A DNA stretch of 64,000 nt from a bacterium (GCA_025782575.1 JALGYY010000048.1:41663-105662); one strand, 5' to 3'; shown: positions 20,301 through 29,523, counted from the first letter of the stretch. The notes: a model not told the origin generated them from the sequence alone. A program made the numbers and translations.

Positions 20301-22421
20301 GTCAGGCCTTTGACTCTCGAGGCGCGAAACAATGAACTCGGTCGTATCGATCGGCTCATCATTCTTGTCCACCAGAATCAAGTACTGCTGGGCGAAACAC
20401 CTGGAAAACTCGGAGGTGTTGCCGCCCGTATCGGTCGCCGTCGCTGTGAGGTACTCATCGCTTTGCAGCTCATGAGCGATCGAGACAAGAAACGTGTCGA
20501 GCCCGGCGAAATTCGTGACGATCGTCATCCCGCCCACCGACGTCCGGCCTTCTCCGTATTTGGTCGAGTCGCACTCATCGCTGACGAAAAATTCAAGAAG
20601 GTAGTCTACGAATGGCCGCGAGTTCAGCCTTCCGTAAATCTGTGTCACTCCAGCTCCCACCTGGACCGAGTCGATCTCGGGATAATTCTGTCGATCGTTT
20701 GCGCCGAGATCGATGTCCGCAGAGTCGTTCGGATTCACGACACCGTCTGGGGAGAGGTCGATCCCGAGACCTCTGTTCGCGTAGATAGAATTTTTCCGAA
20801 AAACGTTGCCCGTCCCTCCCGAAACTTCGATCCCCGCGGCACCATTGAAGGCGATCACATTCTCGTAGGCGATATCGATATCGCCGATCCGATTGCCGTC
20901 CGAGTTCACGATAAAGATACCGTTCCCGGAGTTTCCGAGGTCCTTCTCGCCCTCTTCATCCGTTCCGATAATACAGCGCCAGATCTTGTTATCATCCTTC
21001 TCGCTCAGCACAATCCCGTTGCCGGAAAACTGCTCGATGATGAGTCCCTGGATCTTACTCATTCCCGCGCTCACCACCAGGCCGTGGATTTCTGCTCCTC
21101 CGACCAGTGTGTCCTCCCCCGAGAGTCGCACGTAATCACTTCCCGGCTGGGACGTCCCGTCGATGAACAGCGGTTGTACAATTTCGGGCAGCGCCTCAAG
21201 TACCGCGATCAGGGGAATTCCACTTGCGGCGATATTAAATTCGATCGTGTCAGGACCAACGCTGGAGTTTGCCTGTTCGATCGCAGCGCGGAGCGTACAC
21301 TCTTCCTGGCCGTTCCCGAGGGTCGACCCGGTGTAGCACCGCCCGTCCGACGATGTCTGGTCATTGTCGTTCCCGGTAGAGTTCACGACGAAATGGTTCG
21401 TGGGCTTGATCGGGCGCAGGAGAACGTTACCTGCGAGAATCTCCCCGGCGTTGTTGATGTCGATGCCTGCCGGGATGGTGGTGATCGGGCTCCCGTCAGC
21501 GAATGTGTTTCCGGCGACGAGCGAGGTGAGGGCGTACACCGTGTCGTCAGCCCACAGAACGCCGCCAGCGGAACCGCGCCCCACGATCCACCCGTCATCG
21601 TTTACTGCGAGAGCATCGCTCAGTCCGCCGAGCCAGTCGTTGTGGAGATTCACAGCCGAGGTGTCTCGCCAAAGCACGGCCTGGTAGTTCGCCGATCCTT
21701 CCGGGTTCGCCCGGCCGACGATCCATCCCTCGTTGTTGATGTCGTTCGCGAGGGTCCACACTCGGTTGTCCGGGCCGTCCGACAAGCGTGCCGGCGATCC
21801 GTTCGTCCAAACGGTAGCCCGCGACCCGATAGCGCTGCCGGTCGAGCGGCCCACCACCACACCGAGATCGTTGATGGCAACCGCATCGCCGCTTGGATGC
21901 CCGTTGAGCGGAACGAGGGTTTCTGCAGGACCATCCCCCCGCCACCACGCCGGCAAGACTGTATTGTCGAGCGTCCGCGCGACTCCGACGATTACCCCGT
22001 CCTCATTGATGTCGGTCGCCCGTGCTGCCCACTGCTCCATGTCCCATTCAAAGTTTACCGGTGCGAGATCGCGGAAGACCCCGTCCTCCCAATGGAAGGC
22101 GGCCGTCCTCCCGAACTCGGGCTCGTCCCATTGCCCGACAATCTCCCGATTCGAATTGATCCCATACGCTTCGATTCCGAGCCCGCTCAAACCGGGAAGC
22201 TCTTCGACGCTCCCATCCTGCCAGCGCCAGATCCAAGGCCCTTGCCGGTGGACTTCCCGTTTGGTGACTAGAACTTCACCGAACTCGTTCAATCGAACCG
22301 CCGATACGTTGATGGTTGAGTCCGGAAGAATCCGGTAGGCCTGGAAGGCCGGCTGCGCGTCGGCCGCGCCCGCAATGAGAGCGGTGGCAATTGAGGCGAA
22401 TATGACAGGTCGGTAGGTCAT
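17346..22421 (-). CDS. 1691-residue secreted protein: HAF repeats, CSLREA/beta-helix, CLCA-like zinc protease, ZU5-like, FlgD-type tail
   Basis: A signal peptide (FASIATALIAGAADAQ) is followed by HAF-type repeats (residues about 40-330; INDLGVVVGRSTG, NINNEGWIVGRANP-like), a CSLREA region (about 345-420; CTLRAAIEQANSSVGPDTIE) and beta-helix strands. Around residue 918 is HEWGHYALSFKDEY: H-E-x-x-H plus a downstream D-E, the pattern of the metalloprotease domain of CLCA (calcium-activated chloride channel regulator) proteins. Ig-like and ZU5-like parts (about 1490-1595; GGFQLSVPDGAFRRDG) follow, then a FlgD-like C-terminal domain (NVPNPFNAFTTISF ... GVYLYRLEAG) ending in KKMVLLK. Expected to be exported and surface-attached or released as a protease. 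The next gene is a coupled TPR lipoprotein. Catalytic activity is inferred from the motif. Confidence 0.85.
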   Translation of the reverse strand: MTYRPVIFASIATALIAGAADAQPAFQAYRILPDSTINVSAVRLNEFGEVLVTKREVHRQGPWIWRWQDGSVEELPGLSGLGIEAYGINSNREIVGQWDEPEFGRTAAFHWEDGVFRDLAPVNFEWDMEQWAARATDINEDGVIVGVARTLDNTVLPAWWRGDGPAETLVPLNGHPSGDAVAINDLGVVVGRSTGSAIGSRATVWTNGSPARLSDGPDNRVWTLANDINNEGWIVGRANPEGSANYQAVLWRDTSAVNLHNDWLGGLSDALAVNDDGWIVGRGSAGGVLWADDTVYALTSLVAGNTFADGSPITTIPAGIDINNAGEILAGNVLLRPIKPTNHFVVNSTGNDNDQTSSDGRCYTGSTLGNGQEECTLRAAIEQANSSVGPDTIEFNIAASGIPLIAVLEALPEIVQPLFIDGTSQPGSDYVRLSGEDTLVGGAEIHGLVVSAGMSKIQGLIIEQFSGNGIVLSEKDDNKIWRCIIGTDEEGEKDLGNSGNGIFIVNSDGNRIGDIDIAYENVIAFNGAAGIEVSGGTGNVFRKNSIYANRGLGIDLSPDGVVNPNDSADIDLGANDRQNYPEIDSVQVGAGVTQIYGRLNSRPFVDYLLEFFVSDECDSTKYGEGRTSVGGMTIVTNFAGLDTFLVSIAHELQSDEYLTATATDTGGNTSEFSRCFAQQYLILVDKNDEPIDTTEFIVSRLESQRPDFIEAQEEIVTTDSLGRILVRDLGVEIADSIRIRKLVHIEPAIKRSANPGSMYSITVDNEKFHDSTGAASFDEVKDTLNQRIEIGHTVIAYNVVVSIEWDALLSYIRSLEEVFRRGSNYFYDVADGQIRIDTVMIYDNGDHWDSADIQINTSNSVWPSVSDVDGIHRGPGFFGTPVNMPRKSYGDPDKARNKSYDEDPLDLKKGAQYSTILHEWGHYALSFKDEYKFIGFGGRCDVRDLHDSPYGYMDNDGAHFEPSASELSSEAVYTEDCRNTRQWFSNDKSCAKMFEDTFEKIYSGVLASIVRPGERELPAGRTYLYGPNEEARGGHLVQFDHDVGARVVFPLNPGPPVGRTMSLTVLGLITGNPKANSTVRTVHAGSRTIVQGNTSDAGKIRLLGVRTGDTVLSYGREILTGKRAAHSGEWYSGSMGLPEEESVELELRKVNGHFPAVVSLQLSDNGAVTFSLDPAVLFTAPPTVDHASNAGGESSLEILESEGGYDALVTEDLGSSGSFTVWAVDDSGESFFFIEEYKVSESPEGSGEAAKGSDGAAWFTFDPTNDVEKTAILSSPYPVPRGGLDPLSIQSSKAHALSLVPAGDLSGENTATIRYSESLFESSDGPYGNEFSLQIFRWIPESSEWESVGGVVDTAFHEVVASITKLGVYAVFTTETIPDRDAPQTTIGVLQNPILPAFLEIIVVVDEPLSESPTVVVAGDTIPMEPRGGDGTSVYAGSYVLTDDSEGEIAVIAVATDEALNRSETSYTFESFPVDEKRRTIKSSDGGFQLSVPDGAFRRDGFVLLTRDTGAGEDDESAIIYRLQPEGARLEKPAEVRLAAPHDEQSDPAAALRILRRDPDGSWTALPTAFDDETGTLVAITDRLGAFTIGAGSPGDGIPVLTALAPNVPNPFNAFTTISFTLADREHIKLDIYNVQGRRITRLVDGIFEAGPHEVSWNGTEERGGNLASGVYLYRLEAGSFVETKKMVLLK

Positions 22422-23134
22422 TCACCGAATCCGGGAAATCGCGGTGATTGATTTAAGTAAGACAGTCTACTGAACAGTATATTAGGAATCTAAGGAGCGC
22501 AACATTCACCAGGCCATTCCGGAACATCTGCACCCTCAAATGACCCCGTCCGCGTTGCCGGGCTTGAGTTTATGGCGATCGTGAATCACCTATGATTCCA
22601 TGATGCCATTACCACCAAAAGCAGAGCAGCACAGTGGTCGCCGGGCGAATGGCTCGAACCTCAACGCTCCGCGCTGCCCCGGTTTCCATTTCCGAGGCCT
22701 TCTAGGGCGCCTGGCATTCGCGTAGAACTATGAGCCATGAAGGTTAGTGAGTCACATCCCGCGTCACCCTCTGGCAGCTTCCGATTGCGACTCCAGTCCG
22801 AGCTAGCCGCGCGCTGCGCAACCAACGCCCGTACTCGATTCGATCTTATGCCCATCATCCTGACGTCGACCATTCCACCCTCTCTCAATCCATAAGAAGG
22901 CAATCGCTGGGTCGATCGTTCGCATGGATTGGTCGCCGGCATTGGGGATTTCACGCAGGCACCGAGTTGCTCGTCTATTCCAAGTACTCTCTCGTTACCA
23001 GATTCTCAAAACCCACTCTCCCGAACGGGTCTCGCTACCAGCCTCCCCGGGTAGGGAACGCATGCCGACATGCTAAGGCACCCCCCCTTGACGATAGGAT
23101 CGACAAGCCGGACGGGATCCGGTGAAGGGGCGGC
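22422..23134. other. Gene-free interval with repeats
   Basis: No convincing gene in about 710 bases; the frame at 22661-22954 on the minus strand has no family features. A degenerate repeat A lies at about 22548-22625 (ttatggcgatcgtgaatcac then ttccatgatgcc). A repeat of the acgggtctc...cccgggta type lies at about 23023-23056. Confidence 0.55.
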
Positions 23135-23494
23135 TCAGTCGCCGGAAAACATCGCGTCGACTTCCTTACGAAACGCCTCTTCATCGTACAGTGAACCATT
23201 CAGAATGGTGCTCCACTTTCGCGCTTGCGCTGCCGCAGCAATCGTTTCCTTGATCTCTGCATCGGTTGCGCCTGCGGCTTTCGCGGCGTTGGTGTGGAAG
23301 TAGATGCAGTACGTGCAGGGAATCTGGGCCGACACGCCGAGAGATATGAGTTCCCGCGTCTTTGCTGATAGCGCTGCATCCTCTCCCTGCAGCACCATCA
23401 TATCGTTGAGGGCTGTTCCAATCGCCTGCTCCGGGTAAGTATTCTTCATGAAGTCAGGCGCTTCCTGAGCAACCAGCGCAGTGGCGGCAAACAA
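23135..23494 (-). CDS. Carboxymuconolactone decarboxylase/AhpD-like protein
   Basis: 119 residues as read from a TTG. The AhpD-like core is clear: LSAKTRELISLGVSAQIPCT with the redox pair CTYC and the following histidine in YFHTNAAKAAGATDAEI. The family includes alkylhydroperoxidase-like proteins that cycle the CxxC pair. Upstream, an ATG reads MRMIKF and then runs out of frame with FAATALVAQEAPDF by one base, so the true gene may start at about 23509 with a short signal peptide and carry a one-base error or frameshift near 23496. Confidence 0.75.
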   Translation of the reverse strand: MFAATALVAQEAPDFMKNTYPEQAIGTALNDMMVLQGEDAALSAKTRELISLGVSAQIPCTYCIYFHTNAAKAAGATDAEIKETIAAAAQARKWSTILNGSLYDEEAFRKEVDAMFSGD

Positions 23495-23839
23495 ACTTAA
23501 TCATCCTCATTGTTCATATCCTTCCTGTTTATTCCCCTCTGAACCATTATTGTGCCTGTAGAGAATCACATAAATGGTGGATGGAATCAAGCCGATGGTG
23601 TCCAATGCCGGGTGCCACTGTGCGCCTGCCAATCTATCCCTTCAGAAGGCCGGCCCAGTTGTAATGGTTGAAGTTACGCGTGCTACAGTCTCCAGCGCAG
23701 AGACCCCGAGGTCTGCACCGGCCAATGGAGAGCGTGCTGCGCGATCGAATGCCAGACCCCACGGGAACTATCTCCTGCCGGCAGTACAGCGCCAGAAGGC
23801 ACGGAACTCACGCCGGGCCGGAAACAAAAGGAGATCGAC

Positions 23840-23899
23840 ATGTTTGGATTTCTTCCTCCCTGGTTCCCGAATCTCACGGACCTTTTGAACTGGTTTTAA
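23840..23899 (+). CDS. Candidate 19-residue hydrophobic microprotein
   Basis: An ATG with AAAGGAG about 7 bases upstream opens a 19-codon frame, MFGFLPPWFPNLTDLLNWF, ending TAA. It is very rich in W, F, L and P, and a strong hairpin follows 22 bases downstream. The combination of ribosome-binding site, short frame and terminator-like hairpin argues for a real expressed peptide (small membrane peptide or leader), but nothing else supports it. Confidence 0.4.
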   Translation: MFGFLPPWFPNLTDLLNWF

Positions 23900-23914
23900 G
23901 AGTTCGGTCGAAAG

Positions 23915-23950
23915 CGGGAACGCCCTGGCGGTTCGTTGCCAGGGCCTTTC
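23915..23950 (+). terminator. Hairpin after the microprotein frame
   Basis: Perfect 8-bp stem GCCCTGGC / GCCAGGGC with an 8-base loop (23922-23945), extended by AGCG / CGCT, followed by CTTTC. It lacks a long T-run, so it may be a weak or Rho-assisted terminator. Confidence 0.5.
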
Positions 23951-24086
23951 GCTGTCTATCTCTGGCTGTCATGTGAGACCCGGGGGAAGTTGTTGCAGAG
24001 GAATGAGTTGTAATATTTCCCGGACCAGTCATGTTTTTGCGCAATTGCCCAGATTTCCCGACCCGAGACACCTCTTATTTTCTCGG

Positions 24087-24635
24087 CTATCGGAATAGGT
24101 TTTTCACCTCGCCCCAGCTGGATTCCTCGATGCCCGTCGGTCCTTGGATAGTAATGTGCGCGCCAACGTAGTTGTCGAAACGAGCGGTAAAATTCCAAAT
24201 CATGTAGAATGAGTTAGTCAGGTCTACATCCAGATTCCCGAAACCACTCTCAGCCGCAACTTCATAAATCAGCGTGGCGGCGTGAAGCAATGGCCCCGGA
24301 AGTCCGGGCACCTGGGCAAAGGCAGACACAAGAACTGTATCGCCAGTTTCCGTTATTGGAAGTGGCGTCCAAGGAAGAGAGAGAAGAATATCACCCTCAA
24401 CAAGATCGAGCGCACCATTGTCAAGAATCACGCAACCAAAGAACCAAAAGCCATTACCGAACCCATCACCCTGGATCCAAACATCGACGATCAGGGAGTC
24501 GCCAAGGGACGCGTAAAGTGAGTCCGGTCCGTTGCCAATCTGCCCGTCCAGATCGAGTTCGACGATCATGTCTGCCAAGAGGGGGTGGAGCAGGATAGTT
24601 GATGCGAGCAGGAGTATGATTAGCGGTAATCTCAC
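24087..24635 (-). CDS. Secreted cohesin-like beta protein with WGEVKNLFR tail
   Basis: 182 residues from a GTG at 24635, 4 bases after the stop of the paralogue upstream, with TTAGGTGA as ribosome-binding site. Signal peptide LPLIILLLASTILLHPLLAD. The mature start IVELDLDGQIGNGPDSLYA and the following GDSLIVDVWIQG resemble the first strands of cohesin-like beta sandwiches; the paralogue shares exactly this part. The C-terminus is EESSWGEVKNLFR, the tail signature found on several secreted proteins here. Likely surface-exposed; ligand unknown. The tandem arrangement suggests gene duplication. Confidence 0.65.
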   Translation of the reverse strand: MRLPLIILLLASTILLHPLLADMIVELDLDGQIGNGPDSLYASLGDSLIVDVWIQGDGFGNGFWFFGCVILDNGALDLVEGDILLSLPWTPLPITETGDTVLVSAFAQVPGLPGPLLHAATLIYEVAAESGFGNLDVDLTNSFYMIWNFTARFDNYVGAHITIQGPTGIEESSWGEVKNLFR

Positions 24636-24639
24636 GAGT

Positions 24640-25206
24640 TCACCTAAACAGGCTCTTGATTTTGCCCCATTCTGTCCCGTATACCTCCGTCGAACCAATC
24701 TGGACAGATCCGCCCACTGAGCTGCTAAAAAAACCGCTCTCAAGACTCGTGTTGAGCCAGCCGGACAGATTCAAGTCAATCTGTAAGCTCGCTAAAGTCT
24801 GGTCGACAGCTGCCTGATATGTGATCGTATGGAACAGCCAAGGTAGGCTAACAGGGTCTGAGAAAGTAAAATCAGTTGCCGTGAGATCCATGCAATGCCC
24901 CGGAAGACCTGTAGTGCTCACAGTCCAGGTTGCTGGCACGTTACTAACCGACCCTTGATGCTCCAGAGATCCATCGAGATTACAGAGCGTGAACCCGAAA
25001 GATAGAATGGGCGTGGGACCAAGAACCCAGATGTCACCCCGAATGTAGTCACCAATTGACGCACTCAGGGTATCTGGCCCATTCCCCATCTGACCATCCA
25101 GATCGAGTTCGACCCCAAAGGGTTGCGAGTGGGCAATCGGGGCCATCGCAGCTAGGATCATCCCCGCGAAAAGCATGTGCGCCATTCTTTTGCCGAGCAC
25201 CTTCAT
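24640..25206 (-). CDS. Secreted cohesin-like beta protein with WGKIKSLFR tail
   Basis: 188 residues from the ATG at 25206, chosen because the signal peptide starts there (MAHMLFAGMILAAMAPIAHS); the frame upstream overlaps the previous gene. GVELDLDGQMGNGPDTLSA and GDYIRGDIWVLG match the downstream paralogue, the rest has diverged. Ends TEWGKIKSLFR. Organised with its paralogue as a two-gene unit behind a beta-helix gene. Confidence 0.65.
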   Translation of the reverse strand: MKVLGKRMAHMLFAGMILAAMAPIAHSQPFGVELDLDGQMGNGPDTLSASIGDYIRGDIWVLGPTPILSFGFTLCNLDGSLEHQGSVSNVPATWTVSTTGLPGHCMDLTATDFTFSDPVSLPWLFHTITYQAAVDQTLASLQIDLNLSGWLNTSLESGFFSSSVGGSVQIGSTEVYGTEWGKIKSLFR

Positions 25207-25292
25207 GATAGATTGTGGCTCCATGCGCCTCGAACCGTATCGTCTCGACACGCGCCGTGGCCTTCCGTTCCGCGGTCGCTTCGCTATCCAAT

Positions 25293-27998
25293 CTACCTCA
25301 GCAGCAACATCTTCTTCGTCGCCGAGTAGCTTCCCGCTTTCAGGCTTGCAAAGTAGACCCCAGAGCTGACTCCCCGCCCCGCCTCGTCCATGCCGTTCCA
25401 CGTGTACGTGAACACGCCCGCCACCTGTGGCCCGTCGACCAATGTGGCCACCCGCTGCCCACCGATGCTGTGGATGGTGAGTAAGACTTCCGTGGCCATG
25501 GGGATCGTAAAGCTGATCTGCGTGGCCGGGTTGAACGGGTTCGGCCAGTTCTGTGACAGGTGGAACCGTTCGGGGACGGGGTTCCCGTCAGAGGCGATGC
25601 TTGTCACCACATCACACCCCTCTCCATAGGCTCCGATCTGACCGCAAGTGGCATCTGTGAGACAGGGGGAGATGGCGTCCAGGGTGAAGTCGCCTGCGGC
25701 TGTGTCGCAAAAGAGTGGATCCAGGGAAAAGTTGCCGTTCGTGCCGGTTTGACCGGCGATCCAACCTGTCCAATCGCCCGAAGGGTTACCGTAGATGTCG
25801 GTGCAGCTCAGGTCCCAGCCGAACTCCCACACGATGGATTTAATCGCCTCACTCCCTGTGTTGAAGGCAATGATGGAATTCTCGATTGTTGAGTAGGCGT
25901 AGCTGGTCCGGAAATATATTGCAGATCCACTCGGTGACATATTGTTGACGATTGTGCTTGAGTCGATTGTAAAAACATTGAACCCTGGAACGTCATCGTA
26001 GTAATCAGAATAGGAGAAGATCGCGCCACCCTCTGGCGCAGAGTTTCCCTGGAAGAGGCAGTTGCGGAATTGAGCGGATCCCCCAGACAGGAAATCGAAA
26101 TGTTGGACAGCTCCACCGTAATCGTATCCCACGTTATCAACGAAGGTACACTGATCGATGATCAGATCGTCAGGCTGGATAATCATCATTCCTCCGCCCA
26201 AATTACCGGAAAACGTGGCGTGGGATACCACTCCACCCACCCCCTCAATGGTCAGGGCAAAGGGGCTGGGAAGGCTGTCCAGATAACTATTGGCCACGAA
26301 CTGCATGCTATCGAGGCTGGCAGTGCTCCCTCCCTGGATGTACATGGCGCTCCCCACGTTCGCACGGTTCTCGGAAAGAGAGCACGCTACCGCCGAAAAT
26401 GAACCGATCCAAGTGGATACAGCGCCACCCGATCCAGCGCTGTTCGAGTGGAAGATGCAATTCGAAAGAGACAGGTGGTTGTAACGTGAATGAATGGCGC
26501 CGCCGGAGTTGGTTGTGGGAGGTCCCAACGCGTATCCGTTTCTGATTTGGATCCCTGCAAGTACCACGGGCCGTTGCCATTCAATAACCGAAACGAAAAT
26601 GAAACCCTGGTGCGGATCGATAGAGGAACCTTCCAGATCGATGATGCATTGCTGTGGGTCATTGCTCTCGGAGAGGACGTATACGCTACGGCCGTGGGCA
26701 TCGAGATCACGGTTGCCAGCCCCCGTGAAGATGCCGTCAGCGAGAAGCAATGTATCGCCATGATTGGCTGAGTCCAGTGCGGCCTGGATGGTCGGAACAT
26801 CGCCTGACCCATTGGGAGTAACATACCAAACGGTTTGGGGCGGCGAAGCGCACCCCACTCCAAGCGCTCCGATCACGCCACAAGGTCCAGTGACGCAGGG
26901 GGATGTGGCTGCGAGACTAAAATCACATTCAGACGGGTCACAGAATTGAGGATCAGTGGAGAGATTGTTGTTTAGAGTGTCCTGGCCAGCAATGAGGTCG
27001 ACCCAGTCCCCGCCATCATTGCCAATCACATCCGAGCAGATCATAACAATACTGCCCCTGCCTGTGACGGCTTTACCGAATCCCTGAGCTACGATGCAGT
27101 TCAGCACCACGATCTGAGAGCTATCGAAGGCATTGAATGAGGATCCGCGTGGGGAAACGTTTTCAAAAAAGGTGCAGCGAGTAAAAGTCGGGTTGGAGAG
27201 TCCCCGGGCAAATACAGCCCCACCTCGGAAGGGGGCTTCATTTTGCAGGAAGAGGCAATTCGAAACCACAGGGAGGCTTGTTCCGTGTGACGAGAATCCC
27301 CCCCCTCCGTTGATACCGGATGTCCCCGTCATGTTATTAGTAAAGGAGCATGAGTCAACGACGACATCTGCGGAGACTCCCGCATATATCCCGCCGCCAC
27401 TCTTGGAAGCAAAATTTTGATCGAACTCACAGTTAATCACATGGGCGGAGGAGGAGTCATTGCAGGCTAGCCCCCCACCAAACTCTCCTGCAGTGTTGAA
27501 TGCGAAACGACAGTCCCTTATGAGAGGTTTCGATCCCTCTGCACAGTACATCCCCCCGCCGGTCTGGAAACTGGTGAAGTTGGAGTCGAACAAGCAATTT
27601 TGAAATACCGGGGATGATTTCCGTAGGTAGACCCCTGCCCCGTGGGGTATGGCTGTGCCGACGGGATTAACACCGTTTCGAAACACCATGTTCTTGATTA
27701 GCGTTGCGCCTACAAGACTGTCGCACACCATGACTCGACCCAAATCGTCTGCATTGATGACGGCGCAACCCGAAGAATCGCCGAGAAGAGTGATTCCACC
27801 CTTCATGAGAACGTCAAACTCGAAGTAGGTGCCGCAAGTAACCTGTACAGTATCACCAGTCTGAGCCGAGTCGATGCCCGCCTGAATCGTAGGCGCGTCG
27901 CCGGTGCTATCGGGCAGGATGGTCCAGGTCGTGGCGTGAGCGGGGGATGTAGTCAGGGCAAGAGCAGTGAAACACAGGATCGCGAAAAGAAAGCGCAC
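25293..27998 (-). CDS. Secreted right-handed beta-helix protein with FlgD-type sorting domain
   Basis: About 901 residues from the GTG at 27998 (GAGGTGGTGAC upstream), which places the signal peptide RFLFAILCFTALALTTSPAHA at the N-terminus. The passenger has two beta-helix halves, each opening with a pattern like TWTILPDSTGDAPTIQAGID, then many GGG(I/M) and FxxNx(A/S) turns and NCxFxxN rungs as in polymorphic-membrane-like proteins. The C-terminal 85 residues are a FlgD-like domain (NWPNPFNPATQISF ... GVYFASLKAGSY) ending KKMLLLR. Expected to be exported and sorted by a type IX-like route. Other beta-helix paralogues in the window carry the other tail type. Confidence 0.85.
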   Translation of the reverse strand: MRFLFAILCFTALALTTSPAHATTWTILPDSTGDAPTIQAGIDSAQTGDTVQVTCGTYFEFDVLMKGGITLLGDSSGCAVINADDLGRVMVCDSLVGATLIKNMVFRNGVNPVGTAIPHGAGVYLRKSSPVFQNCLFDSNFTSFQTGGGMYCAEGSKPLIRDCRFAFNTAGEFGGGLACNDSSSAHVINCEFDQNFASKSGGGIYAGVSADVVVDSCSFTNNMTGTSGINGGGGFSSHGTSLPVVSNCLFLQNEAPFRGGAVFARGLSNPTFTRCTFFENVSPRGSSFNAFDSSQIVVLNCIVAQGFGKAVTGRGSIVMICSDVIGNDGGDWVDLIAGQDTLNNNLSTDPQFCDPSECDFSLAATSPCVTGPCGVIGALGVGCASPPQTVWYVTPNGSGDVPTIQAALDSANHGDTLLLADGIFTGAGNRDLDAHGRSVYVLSESNDPQQCIIDLEGSSIDPHQGFIFVSVIEWQRPVVLAGIQIRNGYALGPPTTNSGGAIHSRYNHLSLSNCIFHSNSAGSGGAVSTWIGSFSAVACSLSENRANVGSAMYIQGGSTASLDSMQFVANSYLDSLPSPFALTIEGVGGVVSHATFSGNLGGGMMIIQPDDLIIDQCTFVDNVGYDYGGAVQHFDFLSGGSAQFRNCLFQGNSAPEGGAIFSYSDYYDDVPGFNVFTIDSSTIVNNMSPSGSAIYFRTSYAYSTIENSIIAFNTGSEAIKSIVWEFGWDLSCTDIYGNPSGDWTGWIAGQTGTNGNFSLDPLFCDTAAGDFTLDAISPCLTDATCGQIGAYGEGCDVVTSIASDGNPVPERFHLSQNWPNPFNPATQISFTIPMATEVLLTIHSIGGQRVATLVDGPQVAGVFTYTWNGMDEAGRGVSSGVYFASLKAGSYSATKKMLLLR

Positions 27999-28085
27999 GT
28001 CACCACCTCGTGGCAAAACACTTATCTGCGCCGGGATGTTTCACTAGTATACCACAAGACGTGAAGCCTCCGGGACCTATACAAT

Positions 28086-29523
28086 CTACCGAAACATCGC
28101 CTTCACAGCTCCCCAGCTAGTCGGCTCCACTGCCGTTGTCGCACCGCACACCACATCGAGCGCACCGATCAAACCACACGCAGCACCGTCGGGGTGGTTA
28201 CCGGGAGCGCATGGGGAGTTGGCGTGGAGGGTGAAGTCGCCGTTGGGCGCATCACAGAAGAGCGGGTCAGAGGAGAAGTTGCCATTCAATCCTGCCTGGC
28301 CGGCTACCCCAGCAATCCAATCACCTCCTGCGTTTCCGTACATGTTACTGCATTCCAAGATCGGTGATCCGCCGAAGAACTTCCGGAAACCAACACCCAC
28401 GAGGCTTGATGCGATTATCGTATTCCTAAGAATTGGGGTGGAATTGAGATAGCTGTAGATCCCTCCCGCACTATAGTATGCATCCTTCAAACTCGGGCGA
28501 AGCCTGATAGCACGATATGCCACCCCCGTTGGTTCCCTGGTTTCCAGTCAGGACACAATTAAGAAACCGAGGCGTGCTATTCCTGGCGCACCGAATGCCG
28601 CCTCCAAGACCCGAGGAGTTCGAATCGAGAGTACACTCGATGTACTCTCCACCGACGTCGGCAGCGATCTCTATCCCACCGCCCTTCGTCAGTGCAATAT
28701 TAAGCCGAAACATACATCGCTCTACGAGCGGATTTCCTTCCTCAACGTAGAGGCCACCACCAATTTCATCGGCTTGGTTTTCAATGAACTCGCAGTCCTC
28801 TATTCTCGAATCAAAGCCCCAGAGGACAATTCCGCCGCCTCCAACCCTCGCACTGTTCGTAGAGAGTGTGCAGCGCTGGACATTAATAGCAGAGCGAAAG
28901 GTGGCGATGCCTCCGCCAACCCTGGATCTATTGCCGGCAAAATAGCAATCTGCTATCAGTGTCCCCGAACCGTCACTGTTGGAGATCCCGCCCCCATGAT
29001 CGAATGCGACATTGTTTTCAAAATAGCAGAAAATGATCTCCGGCGACGAGCCCGCGCAGAAAATGGCGCCGCCGTCGTCACCTGACCGACAGCTCACAAA
29101 TCGGCAGTCCGTAATTCTCGGCGAGGAGTTCGAACAATAGATAGCACCGCCCAAGTCTTCATTAGAGTTTGAGCTATTACCGTCTCTTAATGTGAATCCC
29201 TCTAATCGACTATCGCCGGTTTCTCCTTGGTCGAATATGAAGCAACGGCCTACATTCTCTGCATCCACAACCGTAAGAACAGCCCCCGCAAATGACCGGA
29301 CAACGATTTCTTTTCCGTGGAACCTGATGTCTCGATTTCCCGGACCTGAGAATATGCCCGGATGGGCGAGGACTGTATCGCCGTCTGACGCGAGCAAGAT
29401 CGCATCCTGCAAATTCGGTGCATCACCTGTGCTGTCTGGCATTACATTCCAAGTGGTTGTATTCCCGCTGACAGACGTGATCGCCAATGTAATAAGGGCA
29501 AGCAATGTGGAATGCAAACGCAT
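28086..29523 (-). CDS. Secreted beta-helix protein with WGAVKAMFR tail, frameshifted
   Basis: About 478 residues after joining two frames. Start ATG at 29523 with GAGGTAAGG upstream and a signal peptide (STLLALITLAITSVSGN). The passenger begins TTWNVMPDSTGDAPNLQDA and carries beta-helix repeats (GGAIFCAGSSPEI, GGGIATFRSAINV, GGGLYVEEGNPLV). Near 28475 the frame changes by one base between FEGCIL and YSAGGIYSYLNS. The remainder contains NGNFSSDPLFCDAPNGDFTL and ends TSWGAVKAMFR. It is the closest intact relative of the pseudogene at 7896. Confidence 0.8.

Noticed and set aside
20286-22271. Long plus-strand frame of 661 codons opposite the 1691-residue protein
   Set aside because: No domain, signal or ribosome-binding site; it exists because the opposite gene has biased third positions. 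The minus-strand gene has clear domains throughout.
22661-22954. Minus-strand frame of 97 codons in the gap after the 1691-residue gene
   Set aside because: No recognised motif, no ribosome-binding site and no neighbour coupling.
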